Source: an uncultured Erysipelotrichaceae bacterium (GTDB lineage Bacteria > Bacillota_I > Bacilli_A > Erysipelotrichales > Erysipelotrichaceae). Taken from it: a DNA stretch of 12,355 nucleotides. Where the stretch lies: NCBI GenBank assembly GCA_934692455.1, contig CAKUTY010000028.1:1-12355 (forward strand). The letters run 5' to 3'. Below the pieces are notes generated by a model. That model searched no databases and was not told the origin of the DNA. It saw only the letters and a list, made by a program, of their open reading frames with translations. The position numbers were made by a program, and so were the translations under genes. Below, one piece after another: positions 1 to 7,269 of this stretch; the first letter of the stretch is position 1, and each line of letters starts with the position of its first letter.

Positions 1-614
1 ATATCTTAATTCCGCTTGTGTTGACTGCTACATTAAGTGGTATTACTGAGCCAATTGATTTCATGTTTGCGTTTATCGCACCAGGCTTGTTCTTAGTTCA
101 TTCAATTATCGCTGGTACATTTGTTGCGTTATTAAAGGTGTTCAATATTCATTCAATGACTACAGGTTTAATTAATAGTTTCTTGATGAACTTATCTGCT
201 GGTGTTGAAAGAACTGCTTGGCCAAAGATGTATTTGTTAGCTTTAGTTGAAATTATTGTTTACTTTGTAGTGTTTGTGTTCATTATCAAGAAGTTTAAAT
301 TAAAGACACCTGGTAGAGAAGATGCTGTGCTTGTTGAAGGTGATGAAACTGCAGTTAAGACTGTTAATACTTCTAATGATGGTGTTGCTGAAGCTATCAT
401 TGAAGGTTTAGGCGGTAGAGAGAATATTGAGAATGTTGATAACTGTTTCACTCGTTTAAGAGTTAAGGTTAAGGATGCTAGCTTAGTTAATGATGCAGTT
501 ATTAATAAGGTTAAAAATAGTGGAATCGTTAAGAAGAATAATGATATTCAAGTTATCTTCGGTATCGAAGTTCCACAAATTAGAAAAGCTGTTGATGCAG
601 CATTGAATAAATAA
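1..614 (+). CDS. PTS EIICB component, alpha-glucoside/glucose type (3' part, 5' end outside window)
   Basis: C-terminal part of a membrane sugar permease of the phosphotransferase system fused to its EIIB domain. The reading frame is open from base 3, so the gene starts upstream; the GTG at 18 is internal. The first visible stretch carries the EIIC hallmark GITEPI, followed by hydrophobic membrane segments to about 95 residues after position 18. A linker follows, then an EIIB domain whose phosphorylation-site cysteine lies in NCFTRLR (Cys codon 444-446). EIIB takes phosphate from EIIA and passes it to the sugar during transport. No EIIA domain is attached at the C-terminus, so EIIA must come from another protein. 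The 6-phospho-alpha-glucosidase gene starts 20 bp downstream, which points to maltose or a related alpha-glucoside as substrate (inference). The family assignment is secure; the sugar is not. Confidence 0.93.
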   Translation, partial: ILIPLVLTATLSGITEPIDFMFAFIAPGLFLVHSIIAGTFVALLKVFNIHSMTTGLINSFLMNLSAGVERTAWPKMYLLALVEIIVYFVVFVFIIKKFKLKTPGREDAVLVEGDETAVKTVNTSNDGVAEAIIEGLGGRENIENVDNCFTRLRVKVKDASLVNDAVINKVKNSGIVKKNNDIQVIFGIEVPQIRKAVDAALNK

Positions 615-618
615 AATC

Positions 619-624
619 AGGAGG
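619..624 (+). promoter_or_regulatory. Consensus ribosome binding site of the 6-phospho-alpha-glucosidase gene
   Basis: AGGAGG lies 10 bases before the ATG at 635 and inside the 20-bp gap after the EIICB stop. It indicates strong independent initiation within a shared transcript. Confidence 0.85.
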
Positions 625-634
625 TTTTAGATAT

Positions 635-1996
635 ATGATTATTGCGATTGCAGGTGGAGGAAGTACTTTCACTCCAGGTATTGTTAAGTCTATTGCGTTA
701 CGTAAGGATGAATTAGGTGTTGATGAGATTCGTTTATATGATATCAACAAGGAAAGACAAGATAAGGTTGCTGTTGTGGTTAAGTGGATCTTGGATGAAG
801 AATTGCATTCAGGTATTAAGTTAACTGTAACAAATGATAAGAAGGAAGCTTACAGTGATGCATCATTTGTGTTTGCTCAAATGCGTGTTGGTTTGTATGC
901 AATGAGAGAAAGCGACGAGAAGATTCCTTTGAAGCATGGTTGTGTTGGTCAAGAGACTTGTGGTTGTGGCGGCTTGGCATATGGTATGCGTACAATCTTC
1001 CCAATGATTGAGTTGATTGATGATGTTGAAAAGTATGCTAAGAAGGATTATTGGATTCTTAATTATTCTAATCCTGCTTCTATTGTTTCTGAGGCTTGTA
1101 ATAAGTTAAGACCTAATGCACGTATTATCAATATTTGTGATATGCCTATCGCTATTATTGATTTAGTTGCTGCTGCATTAGAGATTAAGGATAAGAAGAA
1201 TATCGTATATGATTACTTTGGTTTAAATCATTTTGGTTGGTTTACAAACATCGAATATAAGGGCGAAAGTATCATGGAACCTTTGAAGGCTTATATTAAG
1301 GAACATGAGATCTTGTTACCGGCTTCTTATTTGAAGGGTAAGGAAAGCTTGACAAGCTCTAGCAATAATACTAATCGTCATGCGAAGGGTAGCTGGTATT
1401 ATGTTTGGAAGGGTGTTTATGAGATTCTTGAGAACTTCCCTGAATATATTCCTAATACTTATTTGAACTATTACTTACAATCTAAGGAGTTTGTTGAGCA
1501 TTCTAATGTTGAACATACTCGTGCTAATGAGGTAATGGAAACTCGTGAGAAGAACTTGTTTGATGGTATTGATCATTACTTAAAGACAGGTGAGATTGAT
1601 GAAAAGGTGTTCTATGCAGGTAGTCATGGTGATTGGATTGCTGATTTGGCTATTGCGCTTAAGAATGATACTAAGGCTCGTTTCTTGGTAATCGTTGAAA
1701 ATAAGGGTGCTTTGCCTAATATGCCATATGATGCAATGGTTGAGGTTCCTGCTTATATTGGTAAGGATGGACCAGAGGTAATTTCTCAAAAGCCTATTCC
1801 ATTGTTCCAACAAGGTTTGATGATGCAACAATTAAATAGTGAAAAGCTATTAGTTGAAGGTTGTATCGAAGGCTCTTATGAAAAGGTACTACAATCATTC
1901 ACTTTAAATAAGACTGTGCCTAGTATGACTGTTGCTAAGGCAATCTTAGATGACATGATTGAGGCTAATAAGGGTTTCTGGCCTGAATTAAAGTAA
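635..1996 (+). CDS. malA: 6-phospho-alpha-glucosidase, glycoside hydrolase family 4
   Basis: Cytoplasmic enzyme that cleaves 6-phosphorylated alpha-glucosides delivered by the PTS. GH4 enzymes use NAD+ and a divalent metal in an oxidation-elimination mechanism. The sequence shows the N-terminal Rossmann motif AGGGSTFTPG (residues 6-15), NYSNP (143-147), the metal-binding pair C168 and H199 (in LNHFGW), D169 next to that Cys, and Y276 in PNTY. By recalled alignment these match Cys171, His202, Asp172 and Tyr265 of Bacillus subtilis GlvA. The CDMP motif at 168-171 separates 6-phospho-alpha- from 6-phospho-beta-glucosidases in this family. Length 453 aa is normal. An AGGAGG at 619-624 sets the ATG. 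Oddity: the usually CGPGG stretch reads CGCGG (109-113), with a further Cys at 103. It is last in its operon, ahead of a terminator. Confidence 0.95.
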   Translation: MIIAIAGGGSTFTPGIVKSIALRKDELGVDEIRLYDINKERQDKVAVVVKWILDEELHSGIKLTVTNDKKEAYSDASFVFAQMRVGLYAMRESDEKIPLKHGCVGQETCGCGGLAYGMRTIFPMIELIDDVEKYAKKDYWILNYSNPASIVSEACNKLRPNARIINICDMPIAIIDLVAAALEIKDKKNIVYDYFGLNHFGWFTNIEYKGESIMEPLKAYIKEHEILLPASYLKGKESLTSSSNNTNRHAKGSWYYVWKGVYEILENFPEYIPNTYLNYYLQSKEFVEHSNVEHTRANEVMETREKNLFDGIDHYLKTGEIDEKVFYAGSHGDWIADLAIALKNDTKARFLVIVENKGALPNMPYDAMVEVPAYIGKDGPEVISQKPIPLFQQGLMMQQLNSEKLLVEGCIEGSYEKVLQSFTLNKTVPSMTVAKAILDDMIEANKGFWPELK

Positions 1997-2059
1997 GATT
2001 TGTTAAATAGATGTCCTTTAGAATTCCCCAAGTACTCATTTGATTTTTTAGGACAAAGT

Positions 2060-2101
2060 AAAAACACGATGTTTCGTAATAATGCGAGATATCGTGTTTT
2101 T
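2060..2101 (+). terminator. Rho-independent terminator of the PTS/GH4 operon
   Basis: A perfect 11-bp inverted repeat (AAAAACACGAT at 2060-2070, ATCGTGTTTTT at 2091-2101) is extended inward by six more pairs including G-U (2071-2076 with 2085-2090), leaving an 8-base loop. The right arm ends in a T-run and the left arm begins with an A-run, so it could act in both directions. The nearest gene that needs it is the GH4 gene ending at 1996. Confidence 0.75.
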
Positions 2102-2115
2102 AAATATTGAAACAA

Positions 2116-2164
2116 TTTCCCTATTTCGCTTATGATGCATAACTTGATAAGCGAAATAGGGAAA
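2116..2164. repeat. Perfect 18-bp inverted repeat without a T-tail
   Basis: The left arm at 2116-2133 (TTTCCCTATTTCGCTTAT) is the exact reverse complement of 2147-2164, around a 13-base spacer containing ATGCAT. Neither side has the T-run expected of an intrinsic terminator. It lies between the terminator of the sugar operon and the helicase gene, 88 bp before that start. It could be an operator, an mRNA-stabilising hairpin or a dispersed repeat. The structure is directly visible; its role is unknown. Confidence 0.8.
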
Positions 2165-2184
2165 ATAAGATATAGTATTAATTA

Positions 2185-2206
2185 TTTGCTAGTAATTTGC
2201 TAATAA
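2185..2206 (+). repeat. Tandem 11-bp direct repeat upstream of the helicase gene
   Basis: TTTGCTAGTAA is followed immediately by TTTGCTAATAA, a single mismatch. It lies 46 bases before the helicase start, in the stretch where its promoter should be. No convincing -35/-10 pair with normal spacing was found in 2165-2251 (a TATAGT at 2171-2176 lacks a matching -35). The repeat may be a protein-binding site or chance in AT-rich DNA. Confidence 0.35.
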
Positions 2207-2251
2207 ATGTTAACTATGTCACAATATATTTATTGATAAGGGAAGTATCAA

Positions 2252-5200
2252 ATGGGGATTTTATCAAGTATCTTTGGCAAGAAAGAAAGTAAGTCTAAGC
2301 CAAACTTAAATACAGAGGAGTATTTAAGTTTTTTAGACGCTGAGAAGTTTATTAATAATCTATTAAAAGAAGATGCTTATATTTCAAAGAAACAATACTT
2401 GGATAAGATTGTTTCATATAAGAAAACAATTGATTATTACAGTGTTTTAGAAAGCAGTGGGATGTTAGAGTCTTATTGTTTGAATCATGGTGTTTCGTAT
2501 GAAAACATGATAAAAACAGTGGGTGTTTTAAGGAATATTGAATCATGCGTTGATGAACATAATAACAAATATGTTGAAGATAAAAAGGTAAAAGAGAAGT
2601 CATATTTGGATAATATTTTAAAGAAAGTTGATCCAGTTATTTTGTTGGATGATGATCAAAGGAATGTTGTCTTAAGTGATGAAGATTATACGCTTGTTGT
2701 GGCTGGTGCTGGTGCTGGTAAGACAACTACGGTTGCTGCTAAGGTAAAGTATTTGGTTGAGAAGAAGAATATTAAGCCTAATGAAATATTGGTTGTATCT
2801 TTTACTAATAAGGCAGTTAATGAATTAAGAGATAAGATTATAAAGGACTTAGGAATCGATTGTATTATTTCGACTTTTCATTCTATTGGTTATGCAATTA
2901 TAAATAAGCAATCAGCAGAGAAAGTTAATATTGTTTCAGAAAGTAAATTGTATTATGTATTACAAGATTACTTTAAGGATTCGGTATTGACTAATAAAGA
3001 ACTAACAAAGAATTTAATTCTATTCTTTTCATCATACTTTGATGTACCATTTGAAGGTGATGATTTAGAAGAATTTTTTAATAGTATTTCTAAGTCTAAT
3101 TATTCAACTTTGAAGAGTGATTTGGATGAATTTAAAGAAGAGGTAATGGATAGAAGAAGTAAGAAGAAGATTACTATTCAAAATGAGGTTTTAAGGTCTT
3201 ATGAGGAAGTAAAGATTGCTAACTTCTTGTATATGAATAATTTAGATTATCAGTATGAGCCAGTATATAAATATAATATTGCATCTTCATCAAAGCCTTA
3301 TACTCCAGACTTCTTAATAAAACAAGGTGATAAGACTGTTTATTTAGAGCATTTTGGAATATCTGAAAGTGGTTATAATCCTTTGTATAATGATGGGCAG
3401 TTAACTAAATATAAGAATGCCATTAATGATAAGGTTAAGTTGCATAGGGAACATGGAACAAAGTTACTTTATACTTTTTCTTCTTATAACGATAAGGTGT
3501 CTTTTATTGATCATCTAGAAAAACAATTGATTGATAATGGTTTTGTATTAAAGAGAAGAACTGATGAGGAAGTAATGGAGAAGATTATTTCTACTGAAGA
3601 AAATAGGTATATTAGAAAATTAGTTTTATTGTTATGTCGATTTATTAATAACTTTAAGACTAACGGCTATGATTTGTCTGATTTTGATAGGATGAGCAAT
3701 TCTACTAATAATGTTCGTTCTAAATTGTTCTTACAAATTGCTAAGGAGTGTTATCTTGAGTATCAAAGATATTTAAAAGAAAACAATGCGATTGATTTCC
3801 AAGATATGATTAATGATTCGGTTAGAATTTTAAAAAGCATTAAAGACAATGGAAAAAAATTAAGATTTAAGTATGTGATTGTTGATGAGTATCAAGATAT
3901 TTCTAGACAAAGATTTGACCTAACTTCTGCGTTATCTGATGTTTGTGATGCGAAGATAATTGCGGTTGGTGATGACTGGCAATCTATTTATGCCTTTAGT
4001 GGTTCTGATATTACGTTGTTTACAAGATTTAAGGAAACAATGGGCTATGCTAAGGAAATAAAGATTGTTAAGACTTATAGAAATTCGCAAGAGGTAATTG
4101 ATATAGCTGGAAACTTTATTCAAAGGAATAAGGCTCAAATTACAAAACAACTAATCTCTAACAAAAATATTACTGATCCTGTTATTATTTATACTTATAT
4201 AAGCTCTAAAAAGTCCGCTGAAAACAAAAGAAGTGGTACTGATTTTGCGTTGGGTGTTGCGGTTGAAAAGGCACTTGATAAGATTGTTGAGTCAAACACA
4301 AAACCTAAATCTAATGTTTTGATTTTAGGCAGATATGGTTTTGATGCCCATAAGCTTGAGAATACTGGTTTGTTTGAAATAGTAGATAAGAAGAGCAAGA
4401 TTAAGAGTACAAAATATCCTAAGATGGATATAACTTTTATGACGGCTCATTCTTCAAAGGGCCTTGGTTATGATGATGTAATTATCATTAATTGTAAGAA
4501 TGAAACTTATGGATTCCCTTCAAAAATTGAAGATGATCCAGTATTATCTTTTGTGATTAAGGGAGATAAATCTATTGAATATGCCGAAGAAAGAAGACTG
4601 TTCTATGTTGCGATGACTAGAACCAAGAATAGAGTCTTTTGTATTGCGCCAGAAGAGAATCCTTCGGAATTTTTGCTTGAGCTGAAGCGTGATTATAAGA
4701 ATGTTGTATTAAATGGTGAATGGAATGAGAATGTTGTTAATGGTGCAAAGAGAAAGCTTTGCCCTGTATGTAAATTCCCTCTTCAATATCGATATAAGAA
4801 TGCGTTTGGTCTAAGGCTTCATTTGTGTACTAACGAACCTGAACTTTGTGGCTTTATGACAAATGATCTCTCTGGTGGCAAGATGTCTATCATGAAATGT
4901 GATGAGTGTAAGGATGGCTACTTAATTGTAAAAAGAAGAGGTAATAGTTGTTTCTTAGGGTGTACAAACTATACTCATGATGGTAAGGGTTGTAATAAAA
5001 CAATTGGTATTGATAAATATTATGAAATCAATGGGCAAGATGCTGTTTCTTATGAACAAACAAATGTAAATAAAAAATATAATAAGAAGATTGTGATTAC
5101 TGAAACAACAAATGAGAATTTTAATAATCCAAAGGTTGAAGAAGCTGAAATTAAGCAGGTGGTTTGGAGAGATAAGAATCTTAATAATGTTTGTTATTGG

Positions 5201-5518
5201 GTGTTAAAGTCTTTGATCGAAATCAGCGAAACAAGATTTTATGGTGTGAATATGTTGGCTCAAGTTCTGCTTGGATTAAGTAGTGAAACAATTAGAGAAA
5301 ACAATTTTGATAAATTAAATACTTATGGTATCTATAAGGACATCAAATTTGACAATATTAAAATCATTATTCAATTCTTAATTGATGAAGGTTATATCAT
5401 CAAGACAGGGCAAATGTATCCTGTGTTGCATATTTCTAGCAAGGGAATAGATTATAAGAAGAATATGGATGTTAAGACACTTAATAAGTTAAAGAAAACT
5501 TTAACAATAAATAACTAG
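2252..5518 (+). CDS. Helicase IV-like SF1 (UvrD/HelD family) helicase with nuclease-like insert, zinc clusters and RQC domain
   Basis: ATP-driven 3'-5' DNA helicase by family. Motifs in order: Walker A GAGAGKTT (152-159), Ia VSFTNKA (182-188), TFH (208-210), VDEYQD (544-549), GDDWQSIYAFSG (573-584), TYR (608-610), TAHSSKG (731-737) and RLFYVAMTR (782-790). The core resembles E. coli helicase IV more than UvrD or PcrA (recalled comparison). Residues 315-415 form an insert with EE (318-319), PDF (352-354) and YLEHFG (364-369), the pattern of a PD-(D/E)XK nuclease, although the usual final Lys is absent. After the core come Cys cluster 1 (C837, C840, C859, C866) and cluster 2 (C883, C886, C904, C914, topoisomerase-type). 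Residues about 971-1065 match the RQC winged helix of RecQ. The start ATG has AAGGGAAG at 2238-2245. The gene is probably co-transcribed with the Big_2 protein gene 39 bp later. Likely role: DNA repair or defence (inference). Confidence 0.9.
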   Translation: MGILSSIFGKKESKSKPNLNTEEYLSFLDAEKFINNLLKEDAYISKKQYLDKIVSYKKTIDYYSVLESSGMLESYCLNHGVSYENMIKTVGVLRNIESCVDEHNNKYVEDKKVKEKSYLDNILKKVDPVILLDDDQRNVVLSDEDYTLVVAGAGAGKTTTVAAKVKYLVEKKNIKPNEILVVSFTNKAVNELRDKIIKDLGIDCIISTFHSIGYAIINKQSAEKVNIVSESKLYYVLQDYFKDSVLTNKELTKNLILFFSSYFDVPFEGDDLEEFFNSISKSNYSTLKSDLDEFKEEVMDRRSKKKITIQNEVLRSYEEVKIANFLYMNNLDYQYEPVYKYNIASSSKPYTPDFLIKQGDKTVYLEHFGISESGYNPLYNDGQLTKYKNAINDKVKLHREHGTKLLYTFSSYNDKVSFIDHLEKQLIDNGFVLKRRTDEEVMEKIISTEENRYIRKLVLLLCRFINNFKTNGYDLSDFDRMSNSTNNVRSKLFLQIAKECYLEYQRYLKENNAIDFQDMINDSVRILKSIKDNGKKLRFKYVIVDEYQDISRQRFDLTSALSDVCDAKIIAVGDDWQSIYAFSGSDITLFTRFKETMGYAKEIKIVKTYRNSQEVIDIAGNFIQRNKAQITKQLISNKNITDPVIIYTYISSKKSAENKRSGTDFALGVAVEKALDKIVESNTKPKSNVLILGRYGFDAHKLENTGLFEIVDKKSKIKSTKYPKMDITFMTAHSSKGLGYDDVIIINCKNETYGFPSKIEDDPVLSFVIKGDKSIEYAEERRLFYVAMTRTKNRVFCIAPEENPSEFLLELKRDYKNVVLNGEWNENVVNGAKRKLCPVCKFPLQYRYKNAFGLRLHLCTNEPELCGFMTNDLSGGKMSIMKCDECKDGYLIVKRRGNSCFLGCTNYTHDGKGCNKTIGIDKYYEINGQDAVSYEQTNVNKKYNKKIVITETTNENFNNPKVEEAEIKQVVWRDKNLNNVCYWVLKSLIEISETRFYGVNMLAQVLLGLSSETIRENNFDKLNTYGIYKDIKFDNIKIIIQFLIDEGYIIKTGQMYPVLHISSKGIDYKKNMDVKTLNKLKKTLTINN

Positions 5519-5557
5519 TTTATTCTATTAAATAATCAAGGGGGATGATTTGGATAT

Positions 5558-7057
5558 ATGAAAATTAAGAGTGATAATTCTGATAAGAAACTAAAAATTA
5601 AGAGCAGAGATTCTAAGAAGAGAAGCAAACTGTTTAGTAAGAAAAAAGAATTTGACTTTTTAAATGATGATGAAGAAGATGTCCTTAAAGAGTTAGATGA
5701 TTTATGTACGAATGGCGTTTGTGAAGATGAACAAAGAGTTAATATTGAGGATTGTGTTGAATTAAAAAAGCCCAAGAAGAAGATGCCTACTAAGAAAAAG
5801 GTAACAATTGGTATAGTAATCTTTCTTTTATGTGGCATCATAGGCCTTGTATCCAGCATAAGATCAATTAGATTAGTTGATGAGAACCCAGAAATATTTG
5901 TTAATGATATTGTTAATTTTGATTATGTTGTCGAGCCTAAGTCAGCACAAGATAGGGAGATTAATGTAAATGTTGACTCTGATTATTTTCAATTGTTAAA
6001 CGATGGAACATATAGAGCTTTAAAGGAAGGCAAGACTAGCTTATCTTTATCTTACAATGACAAGATTTACAATGAATATGAATTAGAAATTAAGGAAGTA
6101 TTATTGAAGGATTTGAAATTCGATTCTACTAGTATTGACCTTGGTATAGGGAATACTTATACGCCAGAGATGAAGATTATACCTGAAAATACTACTTATC
6201 CCAAATATACACTTTCAACTGATAATGAAGAAATAGCTACTGTTGATAACGGAACAATTGTTGGTATTAAAGAAGGACAAACTGTTATTACAGCGATATC
6301 AGATAATGGAAAAAAGGCACAACTAAAAGTAAATGTAATCCCAGTATTGGCTGATAGCATCGAAATGGTTGCTCCTAAGAGTTTGAAAATTGGTGATACT
6401 GAGCAATTAGAACTTAAATGGAATCCAGAGAACGTTACATACAAAGATGCTGAGTGGAGTGTTGATGATACTAGTTTGGCTTCTATTTCTAATAGTGGTG
6501 AATTGAAATGCATTCATGATGGTTTAGTAACTGTTACCGTAAAGGAAAAAAGTAATGGAAAAATTGCATATGTGCAAATTAGAATCTTACCTATTGTGAT
6601 CTCAAATATTACGTTATCATCTCCAGTTGAAACAATATATGTTGGCGATGGTACAAAATTAAATGTTAAGTATGAACCAGATAACGCAACATATAAGGAG
6701 TGTACTTTCACTTCTAGTGATGAATCGGTTTTGAAGGTTAATGAATATGGTTATGTAACCGCAATGGCAGTAGGCAAGGCAACTATAATTGCAAAGACAG
6801 TTAATAACCACGAAGATTCAGTTACTATAAATACTGAAAATAGACCAGTTCAAGCATATGCCACAGGAGGAAACTCGAATGGTAGTGGTGTTGGAATGGA
6901 TAATAGCGACGGTGGTAACGAAATGGTTTGGGTGACAGCTACAGGAAAGTGTTATCATAGGATATCTAATTGCGGAAGTACTAAAACTTCATGGCAAGTA
7001 AGTAAGCAACAAGCTATTGACAGTGGACTAAGGAAATGCAGAAAGTGTTATAAGTAA
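5558..7057 (+). CDS. Membrane-anchored Big_2 (bacterial Ig-like) protein with C-terminal Cys/His zinc-like tail
   Basis: 499 residues. The first 80 are hydrophilic and lysine/acid-rich, ending in a basic cluster (KKPKKK, then KKK), followed by one membrane helix at about 82-100. This predicts an inside N-terminus and an outside C-terminus. Three Big_2-like repeats of about 80 residues follow (184-262, 266-344, 348-427), each with a P-E/D-N-x-T-Y start, an aspartate-rich middle and a glycine turn before a V-T-V/I strand. Residues 104-180 look like a degenerate fourth. After a Gly/Asn-rich linker (437-455) comes a tail with YHRISNC (466-472) and CRKC (494-497), a likely metal-binding module seen at the ends of other Firmicute surface proteins. 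An AAGGGGG at 5538-5544 sits 13 bases before the ATG, slightly far. It follows the helicase gene by 39 bp with no terminator between. Function unknown; an envelope or adhesion role is only inferred. Confidence 0.85.
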   Translation: MKIKSDNSDKKLKIKSRDSKKRSKLFSKKKEFDFLNDDEEDVLKELDDLCTNGVCEDEQRVNIEDCVELKKPKKKMPTKKKVTIGIVIFLLCGIIGLVSSIRSIRLVDENPEIFVNDIVNFDYVVEPKSAQDREINVNVDSDYFQLLNDGTYRALKEGKTSLSLSYNDKIYNEYELEIKEVLLKDLKFDSTSIDLGIGNTYTPEMKIIPENTTYPKYTLSTDNEEIATVDNGTIVGIKEGQTVITAISDNGKKAQLKVNVIPVLADSIEMVAPKSLKIGDTEQLELKWNPENVTYKDAEWSVDDTSLASISNSGELKCIHDGLVTVTVKEKSNGKIAYVQIRILPIVISNITLSSPVETIYVGDGTKLNVKYEPDNATYKECTFTSSDESVLKVNEYGYVTAMAVGKATIIAKTVNNHEDSVTINTENRPVQAYATGGNSNGSGVGMDNSDGGNEMVWVTATGKCYHRISNCGSTKTSWQVSKQQAIDSGLRKCRKCYK

Positions 7058-7070
7058 TTTACTCCTAACT

Positions 7071-7108
7071 AAAAATAGAGAGAAACTTCAAATTTTCTCT
7101 CTATTTTT
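7071..7108 (+). terminator. Rho-independent terminator after the helicase/Big_2 unit
   Basis: A perfect 15-bp stem (AAAAATAGAGAGAAA at 7071-7085 with 7094-7108) closes an 8-base loop and ends in TTTTT. It begins 14 bp after the stop of the Big_2 protein gene. The A-run on the left arm means it may also stop transcripts from the opposite strand. Confidence 0.88.
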
Positions 7109-7145
7109 CAAGTGGCTATAAACATCATTTATGGAACATACCAGA

Positions 7146-7163
7146 TAGTTTATTGCTAAACTA
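7146..7163. repeat. Short perfect hairpin in the convergent spacer
   Basis: TAGTTTA (7146-7152) and TAAACTA (7157-7163) form a 7-bp stem with a TTGC loop. It is AT-rich with no T-tail. It is the only structure seen in the roughly 100 bases between the terminators of the two convergent genes, and may be chance. Confidence 0.4.
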
Positions 7164-7205
7164 AATCATTACGTTATAACCAACTTATATGGACTTATCA
7201 ATGAT

Positions 7206-7233
7206 AAAAAGTGTTCTCAAATGAGAACACTTT
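7206..7233 (-). terminator. Distal terminator of the minus-strand EEP gene
   Basis: AAAGTGTTCTCA (7208-7219) and TGAGAACACTTT (7222-7233) pair perfectly over 12 bp with only two bases between the arms. The loop must therefore open an A-U or C-G pair. Read on the minus strand the stem ends in a T-run (complement of A at 7206-7210). It is the second of two terminators behind the same gene. Confidence 0.72.
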
Positions 7234-7237
7234 AGGT

Positions 7238-7259
7238 AAAAAATGAGAATTTGTTCTCA
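7238..7259 (-). terminator. Proximal terminator of the minus-strand EEP gene
   Basis: On the minus strand TGAGAA, loop CAAA, TTCTCA is followed by six T (complement of 7238-7243). It begins 10 bases after the stop codon at 7270-7272. A competing pairing exists between 7252-7257 and 7264-7269. The arm sequence GTTCTCA is shared with the distal terminator. Confidence 0.7.
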
Positions 7260-7269
7260 AACAAGAACA

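Noticed and set aside
18..20. GTG as the start of the PTS gene
   Set aside because: The same frame is open to the left edge and the sequence before it continues the EIIC domain, so it is an internal codon.
816..1004. Minus-strand open frames inside the GH4, helicase and Big_2 genes
   Set aside because: They lie antisense within strong coding regions and show no domain, ribosome site or composition of their own.
2012..2055. TGTCCT/AGGACA pair flanking a 32-base loop after the GH4 gene
   Set aside because: Only 6 bp with a long loop; the hairpin immediately downstream is a far better terminator.
2105..2118. The 14-mer TATTGAAACAATTT repeated at 8065-8078
   Set aside because: One shared 14-mer is expected at roughly this frequency by chance in 12 kb of AT-rich DNA, and the two contexts have nothing else in common.
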